From the NCBI GenBank assembly GCA_016715625.1, contig JADJZU010000007.1:1-64000 (forward strand): DNA of 64,000 nt. The letters run 5' to 3'. This document shows, piece by piece, positions 45,164 to 53,005 of this stretch (position 1 is its first letter; each line of letters opens with the position of its first letter). The notes below the pieces were generated by a model. It did no database searches. It saw nothing but the letters and a program-made list of their open reading frames with translations, and was not told the DNA's origin. The DNA is from Bacteroidota bacterium. GTDB lineage: Bacteria > Bacteroidota > Bacteroidia > Chitinophagales > LD1. Both the position numbers and the translations under genes were made by a program.

Positions 45164-45724
45164 TTATTTAGGGAACTTCATTTTGTAGCTGACGTCCACT
45201 ATCCCTTTCGATATCTTGTCCAGTTTGCCCTTGAGCAAGGTGCGCTTTAAAGGTTTAATGTGGTCTATAAACAGCTTGCCTTCCAGGTGGTCGTATTCAT
45301 GCTGAATAACCCGGGCGGTTAAACCTTTAAACGTCTTCTTTTTCTTCTTGAAATCGCGGTCGTAATATTCAATCAGGATGTGCTCCTGGCGGTATACATC
45401 CTCGCGTATATTGGGTATGCTCAGGCAGCCTTCTTCGTAGGGCCAATCGTCACCGGTTTCTTCCAGCATGCGGGCGTTAATAAACACCTCGCGCAGCGCC
45501 TCGCCATGGTCCGGCTCATCCTCGTCATACATCTTGGTGCTGTCAATCACAAAGAGGCGAATGCTCTTGTTGATTTGCGGTGCGGCCAGGCCTACGCCCT
45601 TGCTTTTCTCCATGGTTTCGAACATGTCGTCAATCAGTTGCTGCAGGTTGGGGTAGTTCTTATCAATATCTACCGCTACTTTGCGCAGGATAGGGTCACC
45701 GTAAGCTACAATAGGTAAATTCAT
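45164..45724 (-). CDS. def: Peptide deformylase
   Basis: Removes the N-formyl group from new proteins; Fe2+ or Zn2+ enzyme. 186 residues. The three signatures are complete: motif I GVGLAAPQI (about residues 41-49), motif II EEGCLSIP with the metal Cys, and motif III QHEYDHLEGKLFID with HExxH. ATG at 45724 (MNLPIVAYGDPILRKVA). ruvX lies 46 bases upstream on the same strand, so the two could be cotranscribed. Confidence 0.95.
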   Translation of the reverse strand: MNLPIVAYGDPILRKVAVDIDKNYPNLQQLIDDMFETMEKSKGVGLAAPQINKSIRLFVIDSTKMYDEDEPDHGEALREVFINARMLEETGDDWPYEEGCLSIPNIREDVYRQEHILIEYYDRDFKKKKKTFKGLTARVIQHEYDHLEGKLFIDHIKPLKRTLLKGKLDKISKGIVDVSYKMKFPK

Positions 45725-45770
45725 TTTATCCGGTTGTGGGTGCGAATTAAATAAGTGTGTGCGATTTTTC

Positions 45771-46196
45771 TCAGGATTGAAACAGCTTCGGATTCTCTAA
45801 GTAGGACTGCAAAATCAAATTGGCCGATATGGCATCAATGTTCTTCTTGTTGTGTTTTTCGGTGCGGTTTACCCCGCTCATGTGGAGCGTTTGTCGTGCA
45901 ATTTTGGAACTGAATCGCTCATCCACTTTATAGATTTTCTTATCCGGAAACATCGCCTGCAGCTTTTGGATAAAGCTTTCAATGTGCTTTACCACATCGT
46001 TTTGATGGTGCCCATGATTAAACGGAAAACCCACCACGATGCTCTCTACATCTTCTGCCGAGCAGTATTTTTTGGCGAAGTCGTAAATGTTTTTGGTGTC
46101 CTGGGTTTCCAGCGAGTTGGCAATCATCTGGAGCGGGTCGCTCACGGCCACCCCCACGCGCCTGGTTCCATAATCAAATGCCAATACTCTGCCCAT
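45771..46196 (-). CDS. ruvX: Putative pre-16S rRNA nuclease / Holliday-junction resolvase, YqgF family
   Basis: 141 residues, RNase H-like fold. The N-terminus MGRVLAFDYGTRRVGVAVSD is the family signature with the first catalytic Asp. The middle has IVVGFPFNHGHHQNDVVKHI and KVDERFSSKIAR, and the C-terminus NIDAISANLILQSYLENP holds the last acidic residue. Acts in 16S rRNA 5' maturation (as known for E. coli YqgF). ATG at 46196; 3 bases separate it from the DUF1573 stop upstream on the same strand. Confidence 0.93.
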   Translation of the reverse strand: MGRVLAFDYGTRRVGVAVSDPLQMIANSLETQDTKNIYDFAKKYCSAEDVESIVVGFPFNHGHHQNDVVKHIESFIQKLQAMFPDKKIYKVDERFSSKIARQTLHMSGVNRTEKHNKKNIDAISANLILQSYLENPKLFQS

Positions 46197-46199
46197 GGT

Positions 46200-46742
46200 T
46201 TAGTTTTTAGGAATCACTGTGCCACGGATAGTAAGCACCTGTTTAGGGGGAATGGTATTGCAGGTAACGGTAACGGTTTTGGTCACTTCGCCCGATTTCT
46301 TTTTGCTGTCAAACGCTACATCAATTCTCGAAGACTCACCGGGGGCGATGGGCCCGCGCGGCCAGTTGGCCACCGTGCAGCCACACGATGCCACGGCACT
46401 GGTAATGAGTAAAGGTTCCTGCCCGGTATTGGTGAATTCAAAAGTGGTTTTGGGGATGTCGCCTTCGTTCATTTTTCCAAAATCGTGCTTCGTCTTTTCG
46501 AATTGAATAGACGTTATCTTTTGCTGTTGCGGTATTTTGGCCGCCATGGGGTCTGTGTTCGGGTTATCGAAGGGGCTGGCTGCATGGGCGGCAGCTGCCT
46601 CTGCTTTTTTGGCCGCTTCTTTCTCGCGGGCCTCTTTCCTTTCTTCCCGTTTTTGGTTCAGCCTGTAGGTGTAGATGTTTCCACCCACCGACATAAACAG
46701 CAGCACCACCACCAGATATAAAATATAGTTGCGATTTTTCAT
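46200..46742 (-). CDS. Membrane-anchored DUF1573 protein
   Basis: 180 residues from ATG 46742 (MKNRNYILYLVVVLLFMSVG); a GTG at 46748 is also in frame. An N-terminal transmembrane helix is followed by a charged Lys/Arg/Ala-rich coiled-coil stretch (RLNQKREERKEAREKEAAKK) and, from about residue 85, DUF1573 (KHDFGKMNEGDIPKTTFEFT, SAVASCGCTVANWPRGPIAP). DUF1573 has an Ig-like fold related to the ASH/MSP domain; the SCGCT cysteines are typical. The function is unknown; it faces the periplasm. It lies in the def-ruvX-DUF1573-yraN minus-strand run. Confidence 0.87.
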   Translation of the reverse strand: MKNRNYILYLVVVLLFMSVGGNIYTYRLNQKREERKEAREKEAAKKAEAAAAHAASPFDNPNTDPMAAKIPQQQKITSIQFEKTKHDFGKMNEGDIPKTTFEFTNTGQEPLLITSAVASCGCTVANWPRGPIAPGESSRIDVAFDSKKKSGEVTKTVTVTCNTIPPKQVLTIRGTVIPKN

Positions 46743-46775
46743 GCCCACAAAGGTAATGTTGAATTCGGTGTGGTG

Positions 46776-47147
46776 TCAATAATTTTCATCTTCATGAAAA
46801 AAGGCATCTTCTATGTGATGCACCTCGGTTTTACTCTTGGAGATAAGAACCGAAACAATATCGAACCGCAATTCGCCCTCATGCCCCGTTTGATACATAT
46901 ATTCTTCAGCCGCCTCTTTCATCAATCTTATTTTTTTCCGGTCCACCGATTCTTCGGGGTAGCCGAAGGCCTCGCTGCTTCTGGTTTTTACCTCCGTAAA
47001 AATCAGAATGCCGTTTTCTTTAGAGATGATATCTATTTCGGCCCGGCCAAAGCGGTAATTGCACACCACTATCTCGTGTCCTTTCTGTTTCAGCAAGGCC
47101 TGTGCGGCCGCTTCGCCCAGTTTGCCCAGTTCATTGTGTGCCGCCAT
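46776..47147 (-). CDS. YraN/UPF0102 family nuclease-like protein
   Basis: 123 residues from ATG 47147 (MAAHNELGKLGEAAAQALLK); the longer frame upstream overlaps the thioesterase gene and is not used. The PD-(D/E)xK-like core is visible: NYRFGRAEIDIISKENGILI followed by FTEVKTRSSEAFG, i.e. E-x-D ... E-V-K. The family is related to Holliday-junction resolvases, but the activity of YraN proteins is uncertain. The stop of the upstream thioesterase (47152) lies 4 bases before its ATG. Confidence 0.9.
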   Translation of the reverse strand: MAAHNELGKLGEAAAQALLKQKGHEIVVCNYRFGRAEIDIISKENGILIFTEVKTRSSEAFGYPEESVDRKKIRLMKEAAEEYMYQTGHEGELRFDIVSVLISKSKTEVHHIEDAFFHEDENY

Positions 47148-47151
47148 GGGC

Positions 47152-47574
47152 TCAGGCGTGTTTTTTAATGGCGCAGGTGAGGCGACTGGCGCATACCTGT
47201 TTATTGTCTTCATTGAATATCTCAATGTTCCAAACGTGGATGGTTTTGCCCACATACAGAGGCTTTACCACACCGGTCACAAACCCTTTGCTGGCTGAGC
47301 GCAAATGGTTGGCATTAATCTCTACCCCCACCGCCATTTCCCTGGTGGGGTCTATGCAAAAGGTGGAAGCAATGCTGCCCAGGGTTTCGGCCAATACGCA
47401 GCTGGCTCCTCCGTGCAACAGGCCGAAGGGTTGCTTGGTGCGCTCGTCCACGGGCATGCGGGCTTTGATGTAATCGTCTCCTACTTCCACTACCTCTACG
47501 CCCAGGTGCGTGCCCATGTGTGCGTTCGGAAATATATTGGCCAGTTCTTTGGTGGGTTTTGTTTTCCAAATCAT
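47152..47574 (-). CDS. Hotdog-fold thioesterase, PaaI/YbdB-like
   Basis: 140 residues. A hotdog fold with the signature LLHGGASCVLAETLGSIAST (HGG plus the catalytic Glu) and VGVEINANHLRSASKGFVTG. The N-terminus LANIFPNAHMGTHLGVEVVE and the C-terminal IHVWNIEIFNEDNKQVCASR are typical of the phenylacetyl-CoA thioesterase (PaaI)/EntH group; the acyl-CoA substrate is not known. ATG at 47574. On the minus strand it is the first gene of the run to yraN. Confidence 0.9.
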   Translation of the reverse strand: MIWKTKPTKELANIFPNAHMGTHLGVEVVEVGDDYIKARMPVDERTKQPFGLLHGGASCVLAETLGSIASTFCIDPTREMAVGVEINANHLRSASKGFVTGVVKPLYVGKTIHVWNIEIFNEDNKQVCASRLTCAIKKHA

Positions 47575-47817
47575 GGTTCAGCTTGTTTTAGGCTGCGAAA
47601 GTAATTTTCCTTGTTGGTGAGCAAGCTTTCGCGATTAAAAGTACTCACCCTGTAAAGAAAAAGATGAAAGAATCTGCATCAGCAAAATGCTGGACCCATC
47701 GTTGGAAGAAACCATGAACCGCGAGAAGCAACTAATCTTTAAAGAAAATTGGTTGCCCGGCAACGTCTACTCCATAAAATATTTCCCTTTTCTTACGTTA
47801 GTGCATATACATAAACG
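47575..47817. other. Intergenic stretch with a possible gene fragment
   Basis: 243 bases between the thioesterase and the M23 gene. A 51-residue plus-strand frame from ATG 47687 (MLDPSLEETMNREKQLIFKE, then NWLPGNVYSIKYFP) has a protein-like composition but no family match that I can see. It overlaps the M23 start in another frame and may be a remnant or misframed sequence. The minus strand near 47600 reads TTACTTTCGC, a -7-like element for the thioesterase gene. Confidence 0.3.
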
Positions 47818-48787
47818 ATGCAAAAACAAAAGCTACGTTTTTTAGGCGATACGTTGGGGCTTGCTCCTTTTCCTCTCCGCTTTAAACAAGCCATGATAGC
47901 CATACGTGGCGAGGAAGATGTGCCGCCATCGCGCTGGGGGCTCAGCAGTTTATCGCAACTGCATTTAAAAGTATCGCATAAATTGTGGAGGGGTAAACCA
48001 TACCTTGAAAACACGGTGCTTATCTCTAACCTGTTTAACCATCTGCAAACGCCTATTGAAGAAGGATGGTCCGTACAGAAAACACAGACCCGCGACTTTC
48101 GGGAAGAAACCTTACCTACAACAGCCACACGGAACCGATTTTGCTATCCGGTGGGTTCTTTGGTGTGCACTGCAGCACCGGCAGGTAGTGGCCGTGCTGT
48201 CGCAATTTAACCGGGGTGGTTTAAAAGTATTTATCGACCACGGAGAGGGCTTAATGACCTGCTATGCACACTTGGCTAAAAGCATAGTGCAGCCGGGCGA
48301 TGAGCTGGAGCGCGGTCAGGCTATTGCTATTTCGGGCTACAGTGGTTTAGATGCCGCAGTTACTTTTCCGTTTGGTGTGCCGCATGTGCATTTTAATGTT
48401 TGGCTGAACGGAGAACCGGTTGACCCTTTTGCGCATCAAGAGCATACCGGCTTATGGATAGCCGGTGAATTGCCTGCTCCGGCTACCGATAGTAAAAGCA
48501 GTTTCACCCCATCTATCTATAACCCTTCCCAGGTGCAGCAGGCCATTGGCTATTGTAAAACACCATGGGTGCGCGAACAATTATTACAGCAGCAGGACTT
48601 ACACCTGCGTGGAGCTCACACCATTATTGAAATGAACTATTACCCTACCCGCTTTACCAACCGCGTTAACGTGTACGATAAAACTTATCCGCGTACACCG
48701 CGCTTTGATTTACCTTTCAGCAGCAGCGAATTTCAGCAGGTTGTTTTTCTGGATGATGTGTTGCCCTCACTTATCAGGAAGAATTAG
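47818..48787 (+). pseudogene. M23 family metallopeptidase, broken by several frameshifts
   Basis: Peptidoglycan endopeptidase of the LytM type, about 320 residues when repaired. The first part runs from ATG 47818 (MQKQKLRFLGDTLGLAPFPL) to about 48110. The frame then changes at least three times between 48100 and 48185: YLQQPHGTDFAI is in one frame, PVGSLVCTAAP in another, and VVAVLSQFNRGG in the first again. The catalytic parts are present: HGTD (H-x-x-D zinc ligands) and, in the long intact second half from about 48180, IDHGEGLMTCYAHL, GDELERGQAIAISGYSG and PHVHFNVWLNGEPVDP with the HxH motif. The C-terminal 100 residues are unrecognised. Stop at 48785-48787. Indel error and decay are both possible. 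Confidence 0.7.
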
Positions 48788-48816
48788 ATTTACCATCGCT
48801 CAAATAGCGAAGTGGT

Positions 48817-50208
48817 ATGAACAAGCAGAGATACGAATTCCCTGAACAGGCAAAGCCCATAGCCGAATTGCTGGAAACGGTAAAACAGAAAAAACAAAAA
48901 GATATTGACTGGCGAAGTGGCAAAGCTTTTTGCTTAATCTATCACCCGGGCGAAGGCGCGAGGTGAACATAAAAAGGTGTTTGACCAATACTATGCCGAC
49001 AGTGCCTTAAACCCAACCGCCCCCCAGCCTGGCAGAAATAGAAAGCGAAACGGTAGCCAGTGGCCGATTTATTTCATGGCGATGAGCAGGTGTGCGGAAA
49101 CGCAACCACCGGTGGCACCGGAGAGTATTATACTGGCCGTAAAGACCGCCCGCGATTGGGCGCGCAACCACAAACCACAGATAACTAAACCGCATGTGGT
49201 GGTGCCCGAATCGGTTCACCCGGCCTTTTCAAAGCCTTCCATTATTTAAACAGACGGCTGTAAAAACAGGTGCAGACTACCGCGCAGATGTTACAGCAAT
49301 GGAAAAAGCAATAACATCCGATACGAATTGCTGGTAGGTTCTGCACCCTCTTACCCTTAGGGGTAATTGACCCCATTGAAGAAATAGCGGCACTGGCAAA
49401 AGAAGAACCTGTTATGCCATGTAGATGCCTGTGTGGGCGGTTTTATTCTTCCGTTTTAAAGAACTGGCTATTCCGCGTTTCGATTTTGAGGTAGACAGGG
49501 GTTACTTCCTCTCGGCCGACATACATAAATGCGGTTACGCCCAAGGGGCTTGGTCATTCTATATCGCACGCACGAGTTACGCAAATTTCAATTTTCGCTG
49601 TATACGAAATGGGCTGGTGGTGTATGGGTTCGCCTACTATTACCGGTACGCGCTCCGGTGCTAACATTGCGGCAGCATGGGCGGCTATTAACTCAATAGG
49701 CAAACAGGGTTATACAGAAATGGCAAAGGCTACCATGCAAACTACGGAACGCATTAAGCAGTTTGTAGCAGAAACCGAAGAGTTGGAACTGATGGGTAAA
49801 ACCGATATGTGCATTGTTGCTTTTAAAAGCGCTACGATAGATGTATACATGCTGGCCGATGAGCTGAATAAAAAGGATGGCATTTTGAACGGCACAGTTG
49901 CTTTACCGTTAACTACATACATCGCACGGTGGTCGAAGATTTTATTGTTGATTTAAAACAAGCCATTGCCGATGTTCGCGCCAAGCGAATGGCACAGATG
50001 GGCAACAAACTGCAATCTGCCGTGGTAAAAGGCCTGAGCAGTATATTACCCGAAGGCTCTATTGCCCGCCTGCAGAAAGACTCGAAACCCGATTTAAACA
50101 ACGAGAACAAAGCTGCCATGTATGGCATGATGGGGGCGCTTTCCGGCACATGATCTGGACAAGATTGTGCTCGATTTTTTAGATAACATCTATACCGCCA
50201 AAAACTAA
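48817..50208 (+). pseudogene. Sphingosine-1-phosphate-lyase-like PLP decarboxylase, broken by many frameshifts
   Basis: PLP enzyme of the group II decarboxylase family; the closest pattern is sphingosine-1-phosphate lyase. It starts at ATG 48817 (MNKQRYEFPEQAKPIAELLE). Reading across frames: DWRSGKAFCLIYHPGE, VFDQYYADSALNPTA, SLAEIESETVA, FHGDEQVCGNATTGGTESII (phosphate-binding and TESI loop), LAVKTARDWARNHKPQITKP, FAKEE-LLCHVDACVGGFILP, LSADIHK (Lys for PLP, near 49517-49537), then the long intact GSPTITGTRSGANIAAAWAA and the C-terminal LDFLDNIYTAKN to a TAA at 50206-50208. The length (about 460 residues) and order match the family, but at least ten indels and one Tyr-to-Cys change after DIHK break it. 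It would split a sphingoid-base phosphate into a fatty aldehyde and phosphoethanolamine. Confidence 0.65.
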
Positions 50209-50215
50209 AGGCTAT

Positions 50216-50815
50216 ATGTTGGAGGCAATGGGCCAGGGTATACTTACCGGTCTGGTTTTAGCAACGTTTATTGGCCCTATCTTTTTTGCCGTGGTGGACC
50301 TGGGCTTAAAAGGAAATGTAAAAGGGGCGGCTTATATAGCCCTGGCACTTTTGTAAGCGATATTTTTATGGGTGCTGTTTATTTACCTGGTGGCAAAGCA
50401 GATAGAAAAAGATTCGATGCTGATGCAGGCAATGTATGTGGCGGTGGCTTGGTGCTGGTGGTAGCTTGGCTTGCAAAATCTGCTCAAGACCAAAGTGACC
50501 AGTGCACACCGCCATGAATCCAAAAGATAGGTGGAGTTGTTTCGAGAGGCTTCTCATTAACGCTACCAACCCGAATGTTTTCTTCTTTTGGTTTGGGGCG
50601 GTTATGGTGGCAGTTCATCAATACCACAATCAAGCGCCATTGGTGCTCACGCATTTTGTAAGTGCCTTAACCGTAGTGTTCACCACCGATTTCCTGAAGG
50701 GCTATGCCGCATCGCTCCTTCGACCTTACATCAAACCAAACACGCTCACCTACCTCAGCCGCGTGTCGGTATCATCCTCATTTACTTTGGTGTAAAGCTG
50801 ATGTTGTTTCATTAA
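50216..50815 (+). pseudogene. LysE/RhtB family amino-acid exporter, broken by frameshifts
   Basis: From ATG 50216: MLEAMGQGILTGLVLATFIG, then PIFFAVVDLGLKGNVKGAAY, the N-terminal helices of LysE-type exporters with the GxxxGP core. The frame breaks near 50355 and again at several places around 50420-50540; the last part is in one frame to 50795 (LLINATNPNVFFFWFGAVMV, THFVSALTVVFTTDFLKGYA) and ends in the adjacent frame at stop 50813-50815 (ILIYFGVKLMLFH). About 200 residues, the usual length. NPNVFFFWFG is the family's second-half motif. It lies 7 bases after the S1P-lyase-like gene. Confidence 0.65.
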
Positions 50816-50955
50816 ATAAAGCGTTTGCAAACCCGGGTTCCGCTACTTATCGGCCTGCCCGCGGTAGCTTCAGGCCAAAAGGACCAAGCTCCGGGCTGTT
50901 CCCTTCGATAAATCCGAAGGCCGAAGGCATTAGAAAAGGAATGTTGTCCGTTTAC

Positions 50956-50975
50956 AGGCGGCTAAAGCCCCGCCT
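50956..50975. repeat. GGCGG-type intergenic inverted repeat
   Basis: AGGCGG (50956-50961) pairs with CCGCCT (50970-50975) around CTAAAGCC, giving a small stable hairpin. REP-like hairpins of the form GGCGGGGCTTTAGCCGCC are, from memory, frequent between genes in Bacteroidota. A second inverted pair, CCTTCG and CGAAGG, lies just upstream near 50907-50923. Confidence 0.4.
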
Positions 50976-51090
50976 CCTGCTACTCAAAACTGCCGCTGCA
51001 CCTGCTCTCTGACTCCTATTCCAATAAATGAGACGGCCTTTTGTTAGCAGCGGAAAATGCTCTGTTTATATGTAGCATAAGCGGTTTTTT

Positions 51091-51170
51091 GGTATAAACC
51101 GCATACCAATTAGTATAAACCAACGACTAATTAGTATAAACCGCATACCGATTGGTATAAACCGCATACT
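51091..51170. repeat. 21-bp tandem repeat, about 3.8 copies
   Basis: The unit GTATAAACCGCATACCAATT plus one base recurs at exactly 21-base spacing from 51092, 51113, 51134 and 51155; the second copy diverges in the middle (CAACGACTAATTA). Each full unit contains the inverted repeat GGTAT-AAACCGC-ATACC, and the array is preceded by GCGGTTTTTT, which can pair with AAACCGC. Even spacing of two helical turns suggests a protein-binding array, but its role is unknown. Confidence 0.85.
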
Positions 51171-51460
51171 GCACCGCTCCAAACGCCTTTTGTGCTCTTG
51201 CACATGAGCAGCCGATGGCATTAATTTGTGTATCACATTTAAACTCTACTTGGTTAAGCGCAGCACTCCGCTGGCGGTTAATTTATGAGCGGGAAACGGT
51301 TTTCGTCTCCTAAACCTCCATCTTCTTGTAGTTGCAAAACGTTCGTGTGAATGTGTAGGCAACAGCCGAACTTAACTGCAAGAAATTATCTTTGATAGAT
51401 TACAAAATAAAATGGGGAAGCTGAAAACCAACTAGAGTAAGCAACATCAAACATTAAACA

Positions 51461-51940
51461 ATGAAAAAAAAGTACAGCTGTTGGCACTCGTATTTTTGAC
51501 AAGCCATTTGGCAATTAACATTTTATCCAATGGAAGGGAAACCATAGTGAAACTATCCAACTCAGGAATGAAATATCAAGAGAGCTGCTGGCCTAGAAAC
51601 CTAGACCACTCTATTTTAAAGACATTGACATTCCCCACGCTTCCTAATTTGACAAATGTAGAGGTGGCCTATGTATCGGAAACAACCTTTGATTTAGATG
51701 CCTGTTATATATTATCAGGATGATAAACTGGCAAACAGCAGATGAATCGGGTGCTTTGAGCCTGGTAAAGAAGCTACAGTTTCTGTATATAACATAGCCG
51801 GTGAAGTGGTGAGAACTTATACGCTTGACAGTAACTATAAAGAATTACTGATAGATTCCCTCGAATTTAGTAATGGCACCTATTTATGTCATATACAATC
51901 AAATGATCTTACGATAGCCAACAAAGATGGTTGTTCAAAG
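51461..51940 (+). pseudogene. Short secreted protein with T9SS type A domain, frameshifted
   Basis: ATG 51461 is followed by an A8 run where nine A would keep the frame (MKKK then VQLLALVFLTSHLAINILS, a signal peptide). The open part continues to a double stop at about 51724 (VKLSNSGMKYQESCWPRNLD, TFPTLPNLTNVEVAYVSETT). After another frame change, from about 51765 the sequence reads EATVSVYNIAGEVVRTYTLD followed by LEFSNGTYLCHIQSND, the core of a type A T9SS sorting domain. The C-terminal end is lost near 51940. Likely a roughly 160-residue T9SS cargo. Confidence 0.55.
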
Positions 51941-52170
51941 ATAAAACACCACTGCTGAAAACCCTCGCACGTCCTTCGAAGAGGACGCTGCGCAATCCTT
52001 TTCAAAGTATAACATTTCTTAATGGTGGGTGTACCACCCATCATTACTTGACTCAGAGTCATTATTATAGGACTCCACTTAAGCAAAGGCGAATCGGTTT
52101 AAGTTCAGCGCCACGCAGGCGAAGAATTCGTTCCTTACCCGTAGGTGTCCCACATGCCGAAACCAACCAA

Positions 52171-52200
52171 TTGTTAGCCGAAACCATAAAGATTACTTTG
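52171..52200 (+). promoter_or_regulatory. Promoter-like boxes before the cation transporter
   Basis: TTG (52171-52173) and TACTTTG (52194-52200) are separated by 20 bases and precede ATG 52225 by 24 bases, roughly the Bacteroidota -33/-7 arrangement with one base missing in the -7 box. Confidence 0.35.
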
Positions 52201-52224
52201 CACCCCCTTAACTGACGAACAAAA

Positions 52225-52872
52225 ATGGCAACAACCCTCTCCCATACCGAAAAACAAAAACTTTACAAGTTCGCTTTTGGGCTTGCTGTTTTTACCATCT
52301 TCTATAACATAGCAGAAGGTCTTGTTTCTACCTACCTGGGTTACGAGGCCGAAAGTTTAACCCTGTTCGGCTTTGGGGCCGACAGCTTTATAGAAGTGGT
52401 GTCCGGTCTTGGCATTGCTCACATGCTATACCGCATTCAACAACATCCCGATAGCAATCGCAACAAGTTTGAACGAACTGCATTACGGGTAACAGGGTTT
52501 GCTTTTTACGCTTTAGTGGTGCTGCTGGTAGTAACCGCTCTGTATAATATCGGGACCGGTCATAAACCTGAATCCACCTTTTGGGGTGTAGTCATATCTG
52601 TCATCTCCATTGTGGTGATGCTGGTTTTAATTTACGGCAAAACAAAAGTGGGCACACAACTTAACTCTGACGCCATTCTTGCAGACGCGGAATGCACAAG
52701 GGTTTGCATTTATATGTCTGTTATTCTGTTACTAAGCAGTGGCATTTACGAGTTAACCAACTTTGCTTACACAGACAGTATTGGCTCCCTCGCACTGGCT
52801 TACTTTTCATTCAAGGAGGGTAAGGAGTGTTTTGATAAAGCAAAGTCAGACAAGCTTTGCACATGTGGCTAA
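52225..52872 (+). CDS. CDF-like cation transporter lacking a cytoplasmic domain
   Basis: 215 residues, about six helices. The topology and the motif GFGADSFIEVVSG in helix 2 and NSDAILADAECTRVCIYMSV in helix 5 fit the transmembrane half of cation diffusion facilitators (Zn/Fe/Mn efflux, cation_efflux family), each giving acidic residues for a metal site. The usual C-terminal cytoplasmic dimerisation domain is absent; instead it ends CFDKAKSDKLCTCG with three Cys. Thus a short variant, possibly with Cys-based metal sensing. The exact metal is unknown. It is the first intact gene after the frameshift-dense block. Confidence 0.8.
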   Translation: MATTLSHTEKQKLYKFAFGLAVFTIFYNIAEGLVSTYLGYEAESLTLFGFGADSFIEVVSGLGIAHMLYRIQQHPDSNRNKFERTALRVTGFAFYALVVLLVVTALYNIGTGHKPESTFWGVVISVISIVVMLVLIYGKTKVGTQLNSDAILADAECTRVCIYMSVILLLSSGIYELTNFAYTDSIGSLALAYFSFKEGKECFDKAKSDKLCTCG

Positions 52873-53005
52873 GATAATTCACCACTTCCAATCCGCATTC
52901 TTTCTTTTATGATTGGCGGGGGGCACCCACGATTGCAATCATCCCACACTGCATCGTTTATGCCCCCTGCGTATTTGATGTTCCTTTTCTATCATTGTGC
53001 CCCTT

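Larger units (their letters stand above)
50816..51460. other. Long intergenic stretch with repeats, no gene seen
   Basis: 645 bases without a supported gene. It holds a G+C-rich inverted-repeat area (50850-50990, including AGGCGGCTAAAGCCCCGCCT), a 21-base tandem repeat at 51091-51170, and an A+T-rich leader before a short broken T9SS gene. The short open frames inside are repeat-derived and not protein-like. Confidence 0.6.

Noticed and set aside
51091..51170. A CRISPR array
   Set aside because: The 21-base units are directly contiguous with no unique spacers, and no cas genes are in the window.
47818..51940. A mobile element that broke the four genes
   Set aside because: No transposase, terminal inverted repeats or target duplications; the damage is small indels.
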